Shown: positions 17,032 to 26,850, counted from the first letter of the stretch. The stretch is 64,000 bases of DNA from Jeotgalibacillus sp. R-1-5s-1 (GCF_004405105.1 NZ_SORW01000012.1:1-64000), one strand, 5' to 3'. Numbers and translations are program-made. Notes: generated by a model not told the origin, from the letters alone.

Positions 17032-17770
17032 TCATACAACTGTAATTAAGCTTGGTGGCAGTCTGCTTGAGCGGCTGACCCCCTCCTTTTTCACCGGCAT
17101 CCGCGAGATGATTGACAAAGGTCAACGCGTTGTCATTGTTCACGGTGGCGGTCCTGCCATTAACCGGGCTTTAAAGGATGCACGGGTGGATACGCCCATT
17201 GTGAATGGACTTCGCGTCACGCCTGAAAACGCGATTGGTATCGTACAGTCCGTGCTGATCGGAACGGTGAATCCATGGATTGTCCATCAGCTTCATTCTG
17301 CAGGCATTCAGGCGATTGGACTGAACGGCTTTGACGGCGGGCTGATTGAGGCCTCTTATTTAGATAAAGATCTATATGGCTTCGTCGGTAAAGTCGAAGC
17401 CGTCCGGCCATCACTGTTGGAGCTTTTAATAGAAACCGTTCCTGTCATTTCCTGCATCGGCAGAACATCTGACGGGCAGGCGCTGAATATCAATGCAGAC
17501 ACAGCGGCTGAAAAGATCGCCTCAGTGATTAAAGCGGATGAGCTATTGTTTATTACAGACACAGCCGGTATCAAAGTGAACGGCTTACCGGTTTCAGAAA
17601 CGACACCGTCTGATATTTTCTCATGGATTGAGGACGGTACGATATACGGGGGAATGATCCCAAAAGTACAGGCTGCTGCTGGCTGTCTGGAAAGCGGTAT
17701 TCCTTCGGTCAAAATTGTCAATGAAGCATTAAACGGAACGACGATACGAAAGGAGGCAGTTGTCCGATGA
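17012..17770 (+). CDS. argB: Acetylglutamate kinase
   Basis: Phosphorylates N-acetylglutamate, the second step of arginine synthesis. About 252 residues. Amino-acid-kinase motifs: VIKLGGSLL near the start, VIVHGGGPAINRAL, and the ATP-site region DELLFITDTAGIKVNG with the lysine in GGMIPKVQAA. The start is unsure: ATG 17012 overlaps argJ by 20 bp and has a weak ribosome site; ATG 16994 is an alternative six codons earlier. The stop overlaps the argD start (ATGA). Confidence 0.92.
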   Translation: MQATEPDHTTVIKLGGSLLERLTPSFFTGIREMIDKGQRVVIVHGGGPAINRALKDARVDTPIVNGLRVTPENAIGIVQSVLIGTVNPWIVHQLHSAGIQAIGLNGFDGGLIEASYLDKDLYGFVGKVEAVRPSLLELLIETVPVISCIGRTSDGQALNINADTAAEKIASVIKADELLFITDTAGIKVNGLPVSETTPSDIFSWIEDGTIYGGMIPKVQAAAGCLESGIPSVKIVNEALNGTTIRKEAVVR

Positions 17771-18921
17771 GTGCACTTTTCCAAAACTACGCACGGCGAT
17801 CCATTCATATTACGGAAGGAAAAGGAACTGTTGTAAAGGATGAAAACGGCAAGTCCTATCTTGATTTCACAAGTGGCATTGCGGTTGTCAGTCTGGGACA
17901 CGCCCACCCTTCGATCGTGAAAACACTTCAGGAGCAGAGTGAAAAGCTGTGGCACATATCAAACCTGTTTGAAAGTCCCGCTCAGGAAAAGCTTGCTGGA
18001 ACCCTGACGGCTGACATCCCTCTCGACTGTGCTTTTTTCTGTAACAGTGGGGCTGAAGCAAATGAAGCCGCCATTAAGCTCGCACGTAAAGCAACCGGCA
18101 AGCATGTCATCGTCACATTTGAACAATCGTTTCACGGCCGGACAACCGGGGCGATGGCAGCGACCGGTCAGGATAAAGTCAAACAGGGCTTCGGACCGTT
18201 AATGCCGGAGTTTAGAACCGTCCCATTCAATGACGTTGAAGCATTAAAAAAGGCAGTCAAAGAAGATACGGCTGCCATTATGCTTGAAGTGATCCAGGGA
18301 GAAGGCGGCGTCAACGTCATTCAGGATTCTTTCGCTAAAGAAATTCAGGAATTGTGTGATTCAACAGGCGTCTTACTTATCATAGATGAAGTTCAAACCG
18401 GTATCGGGCGCACAGGCACACGCTATGCTTTTGAACAGACACCGCTTGTTCCTGATATCGTGACGCTGGCCAAAGGGCTTGGAGGTGGTTTTCCAATTGG
18501 TTCCATGCTTGGTACAGAGTGTCTGTCAACGCATTTTGGACCAGGTACACATGGTACAACGTTTGGCGGCAATCCGCTTGCCGTTTCTGTTGCGCAGACG
18601 GTAGTGGATCATGTTTTTAACGCATCATTTTTACAGGAAGTTAAAGAGAAAGAACATGTATTGCGTGAACAGCTGGCCCCTCTCCTTGACCTTCCTGAAG
18701 TCAAAGGGCTGACTGGAAAAGGTCTGATGCTTGGCGTTGTCCTGCATGACGAAGCTGCGCCGATCGTGCAGCAGGCTGAAGAAAACGGTCTGCTCCTTGT
18801 ACCAGCCGGACCAAACGTCATCAGAATGCTGCCGCCGCTGACTGTGACTGAACAGGAACTTAAAGAAGCAGCAGCCATTTTAATACAAACGATTCACGAG
18901 CACTCCAAAGTGAAGTCATAA
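17767..18921 (+). CDS. argD: Acetylornithine aminotransferase
   Basis: PLP enzyme making N-acetylornithine from the semialdehyde and glutamate. 384 residues, class-III aminotransferase: FTSGIAVVSLGHAHP near the N-terminus, FCNSGAEANEAAIKLAR, the cofactor-binding LLIIDEVQTGIGRTG and the Schiff-base lysine in TLAKGLGGGFPIG. Overlaps argB by 4 bp. A hairpin follows, then a 124-bp gap with a second ARG box before carA. Confidence 0.95.
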   Translation: MSALFQNYARRSIHITEGKGTVVKDENGKSYLDFTSGIAVVSLGHAHPSIVKTLQEQSEKLWHISNLFESPAQEKLAGTLTADIPLDCAFFCNSGAEANEAAIKLARKATGKHVIVTFEQSFHGRTTGAMAATGQDKVKQGFGPLMPEFRTVPFNDVEALKKAVKEDTAAIMLEVIQGEGGVNVIQDSFAKEIQELCDSTGVLLIIDEVQTGIGRTGTRYAFEQTPLVPDIVTLAKGLGGGFPIGSMLGTECLSTHFGPGTHGTTFGGNPLAVSVAQTVVDHVFNASFLQEVKEKEHVLREQLAPLLDLPEVKGLTGKGLMLGVVLHDEAAPIVQQAEENGLLLVPAGPNVIRMLPPLTVTEQELKEAAAILIQTIHEHSKVKS

Positions 18922-18927
18922 ACTTTT

Positions 18928-18955
18928 CTGCAGCCTGTTAAAAGGCAGGCTGCAG
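18928..18955 (+). terminator. Intra-operon hairpin after argD
   Basis: Perfect 10-bp stem CTGCAGCCTG / CAGGCTGCAG with an 8-nt loop, no T-run after it. It may stabilise the upstream mRNA or slow polymerase rather than end transcription. Confidence 0.5.
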
Positions 18956-18986
18956 ATCACGATATAAAATGCACACTCCTATTTTT

Positions 18987-19004
18987 TTGAATAAAAATGA
19001 ATAA
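18987..19004 (+). promoter_or_regulatory. ARG box before carA
   Basis: TTGAATAAAAATGAATAA closely matches the AhrC/ArgR consensus (TGAATAAAAAT core). It suggests carAB-argF can be controlled separately from argCJBD. Confidence 0.65.
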
Positions 19005-19045
19005 AATTACACAATAATTTATATTTATACAAGGGGGAGAAACCG

Positions 19046-20107
19046 ATGAAGGGTACACTGTCACTTTCAAACGGACAGTCATTTCAAGGCATCTGGAAGG
19101 GTGCAGCTAAAGATGTACAGGGAGAAATCGTATTTTTCACGGGGATGACAGGATACGAAGAGGTATTAACAGACCCTTCCTATCACGGGCAGATCATCGT
19201 GTTTTCCTACCCGTTAATGGGACAGTATGGTATTCAGACTGCCCACCTGGAATCCGAATCCATTCAGCCAGCCGGCATTATCGTAACCGAATTGTATGAA
19301 GGTGCACTTGAAAAAGGGATTTCACTCTTTGACTTTGCTCTTCAGCACAATGTGCCAATCATGTCAGGAGTGGATACACGTTCCGTCATCCAAACCATTC
19401 GTGAGGACGGAACGATGCAGGCGGTCATGCAGCTTGAAGGTAAGCCGTTACCTGCATGGAAGCCGATCCGAACGTTTCTTGTACCACATGTGACAGCAAA
19501 AGCGATCACAACACATGGTGATGATTCTCCTCATATCGGGCTGATTGATTTTGGCTATAAAAAATCGATCTTACAGGCACTGCTGGACCGCGGATGTAAA
19601 GTAACCGTCTTTCCTTACACTGTGACAACAGATGAGCTGTCAGATTATCAGCTGGACGGTCTCCTCTTTTCAAATGGTCCCGGGGATCCCGCTTCTCTCG
19701 AGCATAAACTCGCAGACTATAAAAAATGGGCAACGACCTACCCGTCCCTTGGTATCTGTCTTGGTCACCAGCTCCTTGCTTCAGCGTTTGGAGCTTCAAC
19801 CGAAAAGCTGCCATTCGGTCATCGCGGAGCGAACCATCCGGTGATGAATATGAAAACAAACCGCGTAAGCATGAGTTCTCAAAATCACAGCTACGTGGTG
19901 AAAAAAGACTCTCTTCCGGACAGTTTGTCAGTCCTTTATCAGAATGTAAACGATGGCAGCATAGAAGGGGTTCAGCATAACGAGCTTCCTTTTATCACGG
20001 TTCAATTCCATCCTGAGGCTTCACCGGGACCGGCTGAGCATCATGAAGTATTCGATACGTTTTTTGATTTAATCCCATTTGAAAAGAAGGTGTCCACCCA
20101 TGCCTAA
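19046..20107 (+). CDS. carA: Carbamoyl-phosphate synthase, small (glutaminase) subunit, arginine-type
   Basis: Releases ammonia from glutamine and passes it to CarB. 353 residues. N-terminal domain (GEIVFFTGMTGYEEVLTDPS) followed by a class I glutamine amidotransferase with the nucleophile in LGICLGHQLLA and the His-Glu pair in QFHPEASPGP. Ribosome site AAGGGGGAG. Its place between argD and argF shows it belongs to the arginine-controlled enzyme, as in B. subtilis. It overlaps carB by 8 bp. Confidence 0.95.
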   Translation: MKGTLSLSNGQSFQGIWKGAAKDVQGEIVFFTGMTGYEEVLTDPSYHGQIIVFSYPLMGQYGIQTAHLESESIQPAGIIVTELYEGALEKGISLFDFALQHNVPIMSGVDTRSVIQTIREDGTMQAVMQLEGKPLPAWKPIRTFLVPHVTAKAITTHGDDSPHIGLIDFGYKKSILQALLDRGCKVTVFPYTVTTDELSDYQLDGLLFSNGPGDPASLEHKLADYKKWATTYPSLGICLGHQLLASAFGASTEKLPFGHRGANHPVMNMKTNRVSMSSQNHSYVVKKDSLPDSLSVLYQNVNDGSIEGVQHNELPFITVQFHPEASPGPAEHHEVFDTFFDLIPFEKKVSTHA

Positions 20108-23100
20108 GCATCAGGAAATAAAAAAAGTATTAGTCATCGGATCCGGTGCTATCGTCATCGGACAGGCGGCGGAATTCGACTATTCAGGTACACAGGCCTG
20201 TACGGCACTCCGCGAAGAAGGCATTGAGGTCATTTTAATCAACAACAATCCGGCCACGATCATGACCGATGAGACAACGGCTGATCGCGTCTATTTCGAG
20301 CCACTGACGGTCGAAAGCGTGAAAGCGATTCTGGAAAAAGAAAAGCCGGACGGTCTGCTGGCAACAGTAGGCGGACAAACCGGACTGAACCTTGCGATGG
20401 CCCTAACAGACCAGGGCATTCTTGAAGAATACGGCGTGAAGCTGCTTGGAACAGAAATCGAATCAATCAAAATGGCTGAGGACCGTGATGCTTTCCGCTC
20501 TTTGATGAAAAAACTGAATGAACCTGTTCCTGACAGCGAAATCATCTATACAGTGGAAGAAGCATTGGCTTTTGCGAACACAGCAGGATACCCGGTCATC
20601 GTCCGTCCTGCCTATACGCTTGGCGGCTTCGGCGGTGGGATTGCCTCCACAGAAGAAGCGTTCATCTCACTCGTTGAACAGGGACTTTCAGCGAGCCCGA
20701 TTCATCAGTGCCTCGTTGAAAAAAGTATCGCCGGCTATAAGGAAGTGGAGTATGAGGTAATGCGTGATGCATCCGGCACTTGTATCACGATTTGCAACAT
20801 GGAAAACCTCGACCCGGTTGGTGTTCATACAGGGGACTCCATCGTCGTTGCGCCGAGCCAGACGCTGCATGATAAGGAATACCATATGCTGCGCACTGCA
20901 TCTATTAACATTATCGAAGCACTTGGCATTGTAGGCGGCTGTAACATCCAGTTCGCCCTTCATCCTGAGACATCGGAATATTTCCTGATTGAAGTAAATC
21001 CGCGTGTCAGCCGCTCCTCTGCCCTTGCATCCAAGGCGACCGGCTATCCGATTGCGCGACTTGCTGCTAAGCTTGCGGTCGGCTATTCACTGCATGAGCT
21101 GAAAAATCCGGTTACCGGAACGACATTTGCAAGCTTCGAGCCTGCCCTTGACTATGTCACGGTGAAAATCCCGCGCTGGCCGTTTGACCAGTTCAGCGAG
21201 GCAAACCGCAAACTCGGCACACAGATGAAAGCAACCGGTGAAGTCATGGCGATCGAACGTTCGATGGAGTCCGCTTTCCAAAAAGCGATCCGCTCGCTTG
21301 ATATGAAGCTTGACGGACTCTTTCTTCCTGCCTTCTCTTCATGGGAGGTTCAGTCTCTAAAAGAGATTCTCACAGAGCCGGATGACAGACGTCTTTTTGC
21401 AATGCTTGAGCTTTTAAAAAGAGGAACGACCGCTGAGGAAATCGTGAATTTAACAGGCATCTCACCTTATTTCCTTCACGTTCTTTCGAAATTAATCCAT
21501 TCGCATCAGGACCTTAGCGAAATGACCTGGACCGAAATCACACAGGATCGACTGGCTTACGCGAAAAAGCTCGGCTTTACCGATCAGCAACTGTCCTCCC
21601 TCTGGAACGTTCCGGCAAACCTGATCAGAACGCAGCGTAAAAAGTGGGGAATCACCCCTTCCTATCGCATGGTAGATACGTGTGCTGCTGAATTTGAAGC
21701 GAAAACGAACTACTTTTATTCGACCTGGAGCGGCTCAACCGATCAGCGCGAATCTGTGAAACCTAAAGTCGCTGTCATCGGCTCCGGTCCGATCCGAATT
21801 GGTCAGGGAATTGAATTTGATTACTGCTGCGTACACAGTGTAATAGCACTTCAGAAACTCGGGTATGAGGCCGTTCTCATTAACAACAACCCTGAAACCG
21901 TCAGCACCGATTATGAAACGGCGGACGCCCTGTATTTTGAGCCATTAACATCAGAAGATATTTTAAACGTACTGGAGGCTGAAGGCATTGATCAGGTCAT
22001 TGTCCAGTTTGGCGGACAGACCTCCATTAATGTAGCGAAAGAGCTTGAGGAATCAGGCATCACGCTTCTTGGATCCACCTCTGAACTGCTCGATCAAATG
22101 GAGGATCGTGACCGTTTTTATACGTTTCTTGAATCGATTGGACTTCCGGTTATCCCGGGCTTTTCCGCTAATCAGCCCGCTGAAGTCTGGCAGGCTGCTG
22201 ACGATCTCAGTTACCCCATCCTGCTGCGCCCCTCTTATGTCATCGGGGGAAGCGGCATGATCAAGCTGAACAGCGATGAAGAATTGGAAACGTATCTGGC
22301 TTCAGCACAGATTGAATACCCGGTCCTTGTTGATAAATTTATCGAAGGCAAGGAAGTCGAGGTTGATGTGCTGTCAGATGGCAAAAACGCCTGGATCTCT
22401 GCTGTATTTGAGCATATTGAAGGAACCGGTGTGCATTCAGGAGACAGTATTTCAATCACACCACCATTGAACCTTCCGGCTAAAATGCTGGATCATGTGT
22501 GTGATGTCTCGATGCACATTGCAAAAAACCTTGCTTTCACAGGATTGTTCAACATTCAATTCGTATGTCAAAAAGACACGTTATATGTGATTGAGATTAA
22601 CCCGCGTGCTTCGCGTACCGTTCCGATCAGCAGTAAGGTGACGAACGTTCCACTCGTACAGCACGCAACCGCTTTGATGCTTGGAACTGAATTTAATGAC
22701 CTTGGCATTCACAAGAATTTCAACGGTCAGCGAGGATTCACTGTAAAAGCGCCAGTCTTCTCGCATATCAAACTGCCGGACCTCTCCCCTGCCCTGACGC
22801 CAGTTATGACATCGACCGGGGAAGTCATCGGCTCTGACAGTAATCCGGACATCGCAATCCAAAAAGCACTGACCGGCGCGAGCCAGCAGTTAGCCGATCT
22901 CTGGTCTGGTAAAGGGAGCATTTATATGACTGCAGAAACCGCTAATGACACATTAATTGGTGAATGGACAGATAAGGGAATGCACGTATTCACGCCTTCT
23001 GAGCTTTCTTTTGACGAGTGGATGAAGCGTTCAGATAAAAAAGCACTGCTTTCCTTTGAATCTGACACACCTCTTATTAAGAAGGCGGCCATTCACAGAC

Positions 23101-23177
23101 TGCACATCTGGACACGTCCGGAGACGGCACAGGCGTTTCTCGGCACGCTATCACCACGAAAGGGAGCGTTCGTATGA
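20100..23177 (+). CDS. carB: Carbamoyl-phosphate synthase, large subunit, arginine-type
   Basis: Makes carbamoyl phosphate from bicarbonate, ammonia and two ATP. 1025 residues. Two homologous ATP-grasp halves are clear: the first starts [20 protein letters not shown], the second at about 563 ([20 protein letters not shown]), each with an [13 protein letters not shown]-type motif (the second is [13 protein letters not shown]). The C-terminal 100 residues are shorter and unlike the usual allosteric domain, as in arginine-type CarB of Bacillus. ATG 20100 lies eight bases after AAGGTG. Stop overlaps argF start (ATGA). Confidence 0.95.
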   Translation: MPKHQEIKKVLVIGSGAIVIGQAAEFDYSGTQACTALREEGIEVILINNNPATIMTDETTADRVYFEPLTVESVKAILEKEKPDGLLATVGGQTGLNLAMALTDQGILEEYGVKLLGTEIESIKMAEDRDAFRSLMKKLNEPVPDSEIIYTVEEALAFANTAGYPVIVRPAYTLGGFGGGIASTEEAFISLVEQGLSASPIHQCLVEKSIAGYKEVEYEVMRDASGTCITICNMENLDPVGVHTGDSIVVAPSQTLHDKEYHMLRTASINIIEALGIVGGCNIQFALHPETSEYFLIEVNPRVSRSSALASKATGYPIARLAAKLAVGYSLHELKNPVTGTTFASFEPALDYVTVKIPRWPFDQFSEANRKLGTQMKATGEVMAIERSMESAFQKAIRSLDMKLDGLFLPAFSSWEVQSLKEILTEPDDRRLFAMLELLKRGTTAEEIVNLTGISPYFLHVLSKLIHSHQDLSEMTWTEITQDRLAYAKKLGFTDQQLSSLWNVPANLIRTQRKKWGITPSYRMVDTCAAEFEAKTNYFYSTWSGSTDQRESVKPKVAVIGSGPIRIGQGIEFDYCCVHSVIALQKLGYEAVLINNNPETVSTDYETADALYFEPLTSEDILNVLEAEGIDQVIVQFGGQTSINVAKELEESGITLLGSTSELLDQMEDRDRFYTFLESIGLPVIPGFSANQPAEVWQAADDLSYPILLRPSYVIGGSGMIKLNSDEELETYLASAQIEYPVLVDKFIEGKEVEVDVLSDGKNAWISAVFEHIEGTGVHSGDSISITPPLNLPAKMLDHVCDVSMHIAKNLAFTGLFNIQFVCQKDTLYVIEINPRASRTVPISSKVTNVPLVQHATALMLGTEFNDLGIHKNFNGQRGFTVKAPVFSHIKLPDLSPALTPVMTSTGEVIGSDSNPDIAIQKALTGASQQLADLWSGKGSIYMTAETANDTLIGEWTDKGMHVFTPSELSFDEWMKRSDKKALLSFESDTPLIKKAAIHRLHIWTRPETAQAFLGTLSPRKGAFV

Positions 23178-24115
23178 ATACATTAATTCCGACTCTGCAG
23201 CACAAGGACCTCTTAACGCTGAGAGATTACACATCTAACGAAATTCTGGAACTGATTGAGCTTGCAGCTGAGCTGAAAAAACCAGAAAACAAGCACCTGC
23301 CCCTCTTACAGGGAAAGGTGCTCGGAATGATTTTCGAGAAATCATCCACACGTACACGCGTTTCCTTTGAAGCCGGCATGCTGCAGCTCGGCGGTCACGC
23401 CATGTACTTAAGCACGCGAGACATTCAAATGGGACGCGGGGAAACGATTGCTGATACAGCACGTGTCCTGTCAGGTTATCTCGATGGCATCATGATTCGT
23501 ACATTTGGCCAGTCCATCGTGGAAGAACTGGCTGAACACAGTACGATTCCCGTCATCAACGGGCTGACGGATGACTATCACCCGTGCCAGACACTCGCCG
23601 ATCTCTTAACGATCCACGAAACGTTCGGATCCTTTAAGCATAAAAAACTCGCTTACATCGGGGATGGCAATAACGTCGCTCACTCTCTCATGATCGGCGC
23701 GGCAAAAGTCGGTATGCATTTTACCATTGCCTGTCCGGAAGGCTATGAGCCGAATGCAGAAATACTTACCTACGCACAAGGGGTTGGTCAACAAACTGGA
23801 GCTGCCATCAGGTTAACAAACGACCCTGCGGAAGCTGTTGCCGGCGCTCACGCAGTCTACACAGACGTCTGGGCAAGCATGGGACAGGAACAAGAAGCTA
23901 ACGAACGTTTAAAAGCATTCGAAGGATTCCAGGTAAACGAAGCGCTCACAGCCCTCGCGGATCCTGACTATATCTTCATGCACTGCCTCCCCGCCCACCG
24001 CGAAGAGGAAGTCAGCACAGCTGTCCTGGAAGGCCCTCATTCCGTCGTCTTCCGCGAAGCAGAAAACAGACTGCACGCCCAAAAAGCCCTGCTCGTGGCA
24101 CTGATGGGTAAATAA
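23174..24115 (+). CDS. argF: Ornithine carbamoyltransferase
   Basis: Condenses ornithine with carbamoyl phosphate to citrulline. 313 residues. Carbamoyl-phosphate site [20 protein letters not shown] and the ornithine-loop motif HCLPAHR are all present. Last gene of the arginine operon, overlapping carB by 4 bp and followed by a terminator. argG and argH are not in the window. Confidence 0.95.
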   Translation: MNTLIPTLQHKDLLTLRDYTSNEILELIELAAELKKPENKHLPLLQGKVLGMIFEKSSTRTRVSFEAGMLQLGGHAMYLSTRDIQMGRGETIADTARVLSGYLDGIMIRTFGQSIVEELAEHSTIPVINGLTDDYHPCQTLADLLTIHETFGSFKHKKLAYIGDGNNVAHSLMIGAAKVGMHFTIACPEGYEPNAEILTYAQGVGQQTGAAIRLTNDPAEAVAGAHAVYTDVWASMGQEQEANERLKAFEGFQVNEALTALADPDYIFMHCLPAHREEEVSTAVLEGPHSVVFREAENRLHAQKALLVALMGK

Positions 24116-24124
24116 GTGTCAATC

Positions 24125-24164
24125 ATTCTCCGTTCGGACATTCAAATCCGGACGGAGAATTTTC
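24125..24164 (+). terminator. Terminator of the arginine operon
   Basis: ATTCTCCGT-C/G-rich stem (ATTCTCCGT...ACGGAGAAT with inner TCGGA/TCCGG) followed by TTTTC. Confidence 0.85.
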
Positions 24165-24260
24165 ATTCATGCATTATCTGATAGACTCATAAAATAAAGA
24201 GATGAACTGGCATTTTAGTGTGTATCAAAGTATACCCTCCGGCCCAGCTTTACTAAGAGA

Positions 24261-24386
24261 GTGGTTAAATCATTGGATAGAGTGGTTAAATAATCGAAAA
24301 AAGTGGTTAAATAACCTAAAAGAGTGGTCGAATAACCCGAACAAGTGGTTAAATAACCCCTAATAGTTGTCAAATAAATTCAAACA
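24261..24386 (-). repeat. 21-bp array C (GTGGTTAAATAA), six units
   Basis: Plus-strand cores start at 24261, 24282, 24303, 24324, 24345 and 24366, exactly 21 bp apart: GTGGTTAAAT(A)A in most, GTGGTCGAATAA in the fourth and GTTGTCAAATAA in the sixth. On the minus strand the core reads TTATTTAACCAC, close to that of array D. The array runs straight into a folded-repeat half. Confidence 0.85.
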
Positions 24387-24468
24387 CAGCGAACGGAGTG
24401 AGCTGATGTTGACTTATCGGACAAGAGGCCGGGAAGTTTGCAAGTCCCTGTCCGTCGGAGCTATACAA
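24382..24468 (+). repeat. Folded repeat, type II, right half only
   Basis: Begins at AAACACAGCGAACG and keeps GTTGACTTATCGGAC and AGTCCCTGTCCG; the left half seen in the copy at 13836 is absent and array C stands in its place. Confidence 0.65.
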
Positions 24469-24608
24469 TAGAAAGCGCAGGATGCGCCCCGGCCCGGTTT
24501 TATAAAGCAAATCAGGACATTCACCGAATCAACAAAACCACGTTCATGTCGTTCCGAAACAGATGTGCTATAATAAGCGACACGAATAGAAAATCGGAGG
24601 CAAACAGT

Positions 24609-25079
24609 ATGCTGACATTTGAAGAAAAACTAAAGGTAATCGAATCATTCGACCGCCTGACCCGACATAACGTATCCCTCGGCCGCGTGAACTTTCACTT
24701 CGAAGAAAGCATTCGCGAGAAGAAAACAGTCGTTTATCATCTCCATCCAAACGGCAATGGCTTTGTCTTTACTGCGCACTTGAACGACTTTGATTCAGAC
24801 GCAAAAGGCATGACAAATATCCGTGATTTCTCTGAAGAGGAGCTCCGCTCGATTATTCAGGCATCAATGGATTCTTTACTAACTGAAGAACTTGCTGATT
24901 TCGAGCCGTTTACAGATGAGCCGTGGGTGAATGAGAACGGACAGGAACTCGTGCTTACACGTGAAGATGCGGATACGTGGAGTGTGTATGCGGATGAGAT
25001 GCTTGATGGAATTTTCACGACTTATGAGGAGGCTGCTTCTTATCTTGATCAGGAGGGCTTTTCGAAAAAAACACGCTGA
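24609..25079 (+). CDS. Conserved hypothetical protein
   Basis: A 156-residue acidic cytoplasmic protein, about 18 kDa, without membrane segments. I see a likely N-terminal helix (TFEEKLKVIESFD), strand-rich middle (KTVVYHLHPNGNGFVFTAHL) and acidic helical end (EELRSIIQASMDSLLTEELAD). No function recognised. The ATG at 24609 is eight bases after GGAGG, which decides the start; an open frame extends upstream to 24438 through repeat sequence and should be ignored. Single gene with its own terminator. Confidence 0.7.
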   Translation: MLTFEEKLKVIESFDRLTRHNVSLGRVNFHFEESIREKKTVVYHLHPNGNGFVFTAHLNDFDSDAKGMTNIRDFSEEELRSIIQASMDSLLTEELADFEPFTDEPWVNENGQELVLTREDADTWSVYADEMLDGIFTTYEEAASYLDQEGFSKKTR

Positions 25080-25094
25080 TGTGCGTGTTTTTTT
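25063..25094 (+). terminator. Terminator after the 24609 gene
   Basis: AAAAAACACGC / GCGTGTTTTTTT with a short loop; overlaps the stop codon. Confidence 0.9.
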
Positions 25095-25117
25095 GTTTAA
25101 TTTTGATTAAGAGTGCC

Positions 25118-25232
25118 GGACGGTCCTCACCCTGCGCTTTCCGTGGCCGCGCGGTGAGCCAGCTAGTGCTTCGCACTACGCTGTCTCACCTGTCGCTTCT
25201 CCGCCACAGGAGTCTTCGGGTGAGGACCGTCC
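25118..25232. repeat. 115-bp repeat with perfect 15-bp terminal inverted repeats
   Basis: Ends GGACGGTCCTCACCC and GGGTGAGGACCGTCC are perfect inverse copies. Inside is GCGCGGTGAGCCAGCTAGTG...CACTACGCTGTCTCACC, also an inverted repeat. A second, partial copy lies reversed at 26871-26940. It resembles the GCGCTTTCC...CAGGAGTCTTCG repeats known in Bacillus genomes. Confidence 0.75.
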
Positions 25233-25414
25233 TTTCTATGATTAATCAATCTCTCAAAAATCAATCCACCACACCTTAACAATGTCTTCTATCTATTCAA
25301 TTACTGCTTATTTGGTTTGAAAGAAAGTTTGTCGCGGAAAAGCTATGGATGAATAGTTTGAATGATTCCGCGTCAAACAATTTTTTATTGAGCGATAGGC
25401 CATAAGTGACTGAA

Positions 25415-25531
25415 CTGGCAAATTGGTAATTTAAGCTCACAAACTTTTGCTTGATCCTGACGAACTTTGCTTTTAAACTCACGAATCTGTCATCTATCCT
25501 CACAAACTCTCACCTCAAGCTCACGTCACAT
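25415..25531 (+). repeat. 21-bp array B1 (CTCACAAAC), six units
   Basis: Cores start at 25415 (CTGGCAAAT), 25436, 25457 (CTGACGAAC), 25478 (CTCACGAAT), 25499 and 25520 (CTCACGTCA), exactly 21 bp apart. The sixth unit is cut by the terminator of the stress gene. Confidence 0.8.
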
Positions 25532-25564
25532 AAAAAAGACTGGAACATGGAGTCCCAGTCTTTG
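25532..25564 (-). terminator. Terminator after the stress gene
   Basis: AAAGACTGG / CCAGTCTTT stem followed on the minus strand by a T-run (TTTTTT). Confidence 0.9.
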
Positions 25565-25570
25565 TTTCTA

Positions 25571-26563
25571 TTAAAGCGGACGGCGCCCTTCCATGTTGGC
25601 GCGGGTTTCTGCTGCTTTACTGCGGGCATCGCGGGCGTACTTTTTGTTTTCTTCGTCCTGATGATGGTATTCGTTCGGGTTTTCATCTGACACAGGCTGG
25701 CCACCGTATAGACGGTTTTTATCATCTGTTTCAGCATCCACATGTCTGTTTGAGTTTTCCTGTGTACGGTCTACCCAGACGGATTCCTGTCCGTCCACTA
25801 CTTTGCGGTTGCTGCCTGAAGTTGACTCGTTCGGTTCAACTTCTCTATGCCGATACGGTTCAGAAGGATCTCCCTGATAGTTAGGCTGATCAGGTCTCAT
25901 TGCCCCTCTTGGTGTTCCGGCGTCAACGGCATCTGATGAAATGGAGTCGTGCGTGCCTCCGCCAAATTGCTGCTTATCATGTTCAGAAGGCTCGAGAATT
26001 TTACCTCTGTCCCCTTCAGCACGATATTCACGATCATCGTTTTCAATCTCGTTCGGTACCGCAGCCGTCTTTTCGTGATGATCATTTACAGGTCGAGTAG
26101 GCTCCGGATTGTCGAGATTCGGATCGACATAACGATCATTTTCAGCTGTAAAATTCGTGCCGGTCACTTTATGTTCCGCATTTCGGTCTTCAAGTGGCAG
26201 GCTATTTCCGGAACGCATATAGCGATCATCTGAATCGGCGTATTCATTATCTGCATATAATAAAAACGCACCATTTCTCACTTCATCATAGTAACGCTCT
26301 GAATCTTCTTTTTCCATCCCCATCCGGTCAAATGCTTCCCGAACAGACGAATCACCTGAAACAAATGCTTTAAATTTGTCCCACCAGTTACCTTCAACAG
26401 ACTCCACATCCGCATCAGTTCTGCCGCGTACAAGAGACAGTTCATCTTTGTCTCTCGCCACTACATACATATCTTCTTCTTTGTAACCCTGTAACTTTAA
26501 ATCCTCGATTTTACGCAATACATCCTGCTCTGAATGAAATGTTTCTATATAACCTTTTGACAT
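25571..26563 (-). CDS. General stress protein, YflT (GSP17M-like) domain with disordered tail
   Basis: About 330 residues. Residues 1-100 match the YflT/GSP17M stress domain (KGYIETFHSEQDVLRKIEDL, DMYVVARDKDEL, VREAFDRMGM, DEVRNGAFLLYAD). The remaining 230 residues are highly charged, rich in N, D, E, R, P and Q, with no hydrophobic core, so probably disordered, as in desiccation- or stress-induced proteins. A sigma-B promoter stands upstream. GGAGG is eight bases before ATG 26563; ATG 26569 is too close. Role inferred: sigma-B general stress response. Confidence 0.8.
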   Translation of the reverse strand: MSKGYIETFHSEQDVLRKIEDLKLQGYKEEDMYVVARDKDELSLVRGRTDADVESVEGNWWDKFKAFVSGDSSVREAFDRMGMEKEDSERYYDEVRNGAFLLYADNEYADSDDRYMRSGNSLPLEDRNAEHKVTGTNFTAENDRYVDPNLDNPEPTRPVNDHHEKTAAVPNEIENDDREYRAEGDRGKILEPSEHDKQQFGGGTHDSISSDAVDAGTPRGAMRPDQPNYQGDPSEPYRHREVEPNESTSGSNRKVVDGQESVWVDRTQENSNRHVDAETDDKNRLYGGQPVSDENPNEYHHQDEENKKYARDARSKAAETRANMEGRRPL

Positions 26564-26617
26564 TTTCATTTCCTCCTTAATGGGTCGTGCAAGTATTTGC
26601 GATCACATAGTAAGGAA

Positions 26618-26643
26618 ATACCCTGCCTGTAAAAGGTTAAAAC
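26618..26643 (-). promoter_or_regulatory. Sigma-B promoter
   Basis: Minus-strand GTTTTA (26638-26643), 14-bp spacer, GGGTAT (26618-26623): near-consensus for sigma-B (GTTTAA-N12-15-GGGTAT). It fits the stress-type product. Confidence 0.8.
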
Positions 26644-26682
26644 AATTTCGTGTGTCTATATGTGGAAATTCATGCTAAGGGA

Positions 26683-26838
26683 CTAGTTCCGTTTACCAGT
26701 TAAGATCATAGACGCCATTGCTGGAGAATATTTTTCTAGTAAAGAAATTGATTCCTCTTTTAAAAAATCAGGTTGATATGTTCTTCCTTTTCTTTTTACG
26801 CCTGTTTCATGTTTTTTAAAAGCCACATTCGGATGGGT
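26683..26838 (-). pseudogene. Possible gene remnant (CPBP-like?)
   Basis: An open minus-strand frame of about 51 codons between two stops, without start or ribosome site, has protein-like composition: KKHETGVKRKGRTYQPDFL, then SLLEKYSPAMASMIL. The last part is reminiscent of the GPALAALIVT segment of CPBP membrane proteases, but the match is short. Likely a decayed fragment, disrupted at both ends; function not assigned. Confidence 0.3.
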
Positions 26839-26850
26839 TTAACCTGAAAA

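Larger units (their letters stand above)
24165..24608. other. Repeat-rich gap between argF and the next gene
   Basis: Holds the six-unit array C (24261-24386) and the right half of a folded repeat (24382-24468). The last 100 bp before the next gene include TGCTATAATAAG, a possible -10 (TATAAT at about 24569). Confidence 0.6.
25095..25531. other. Repeat-rich gap between converging genes
   Basis: Holds the 115-bp palindromic repeat at 25118-25232 and the six-unit array B1 at 25415-25531. No gene seen. Confidence 0.65.

Noticed and set aside
24261-24386. CRISPR array
   Set aside because: Units are 21 bp in total with conserved core of about 12 bp and variable part of about 9 bp, far too short for repeat plus spacer, and no cas genes are present.
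24438-24608. N-terminal extension of the 24609 gene
   Set aside because: Reads through a folded repeat; GGAGG and spacing fix the start at 24609.
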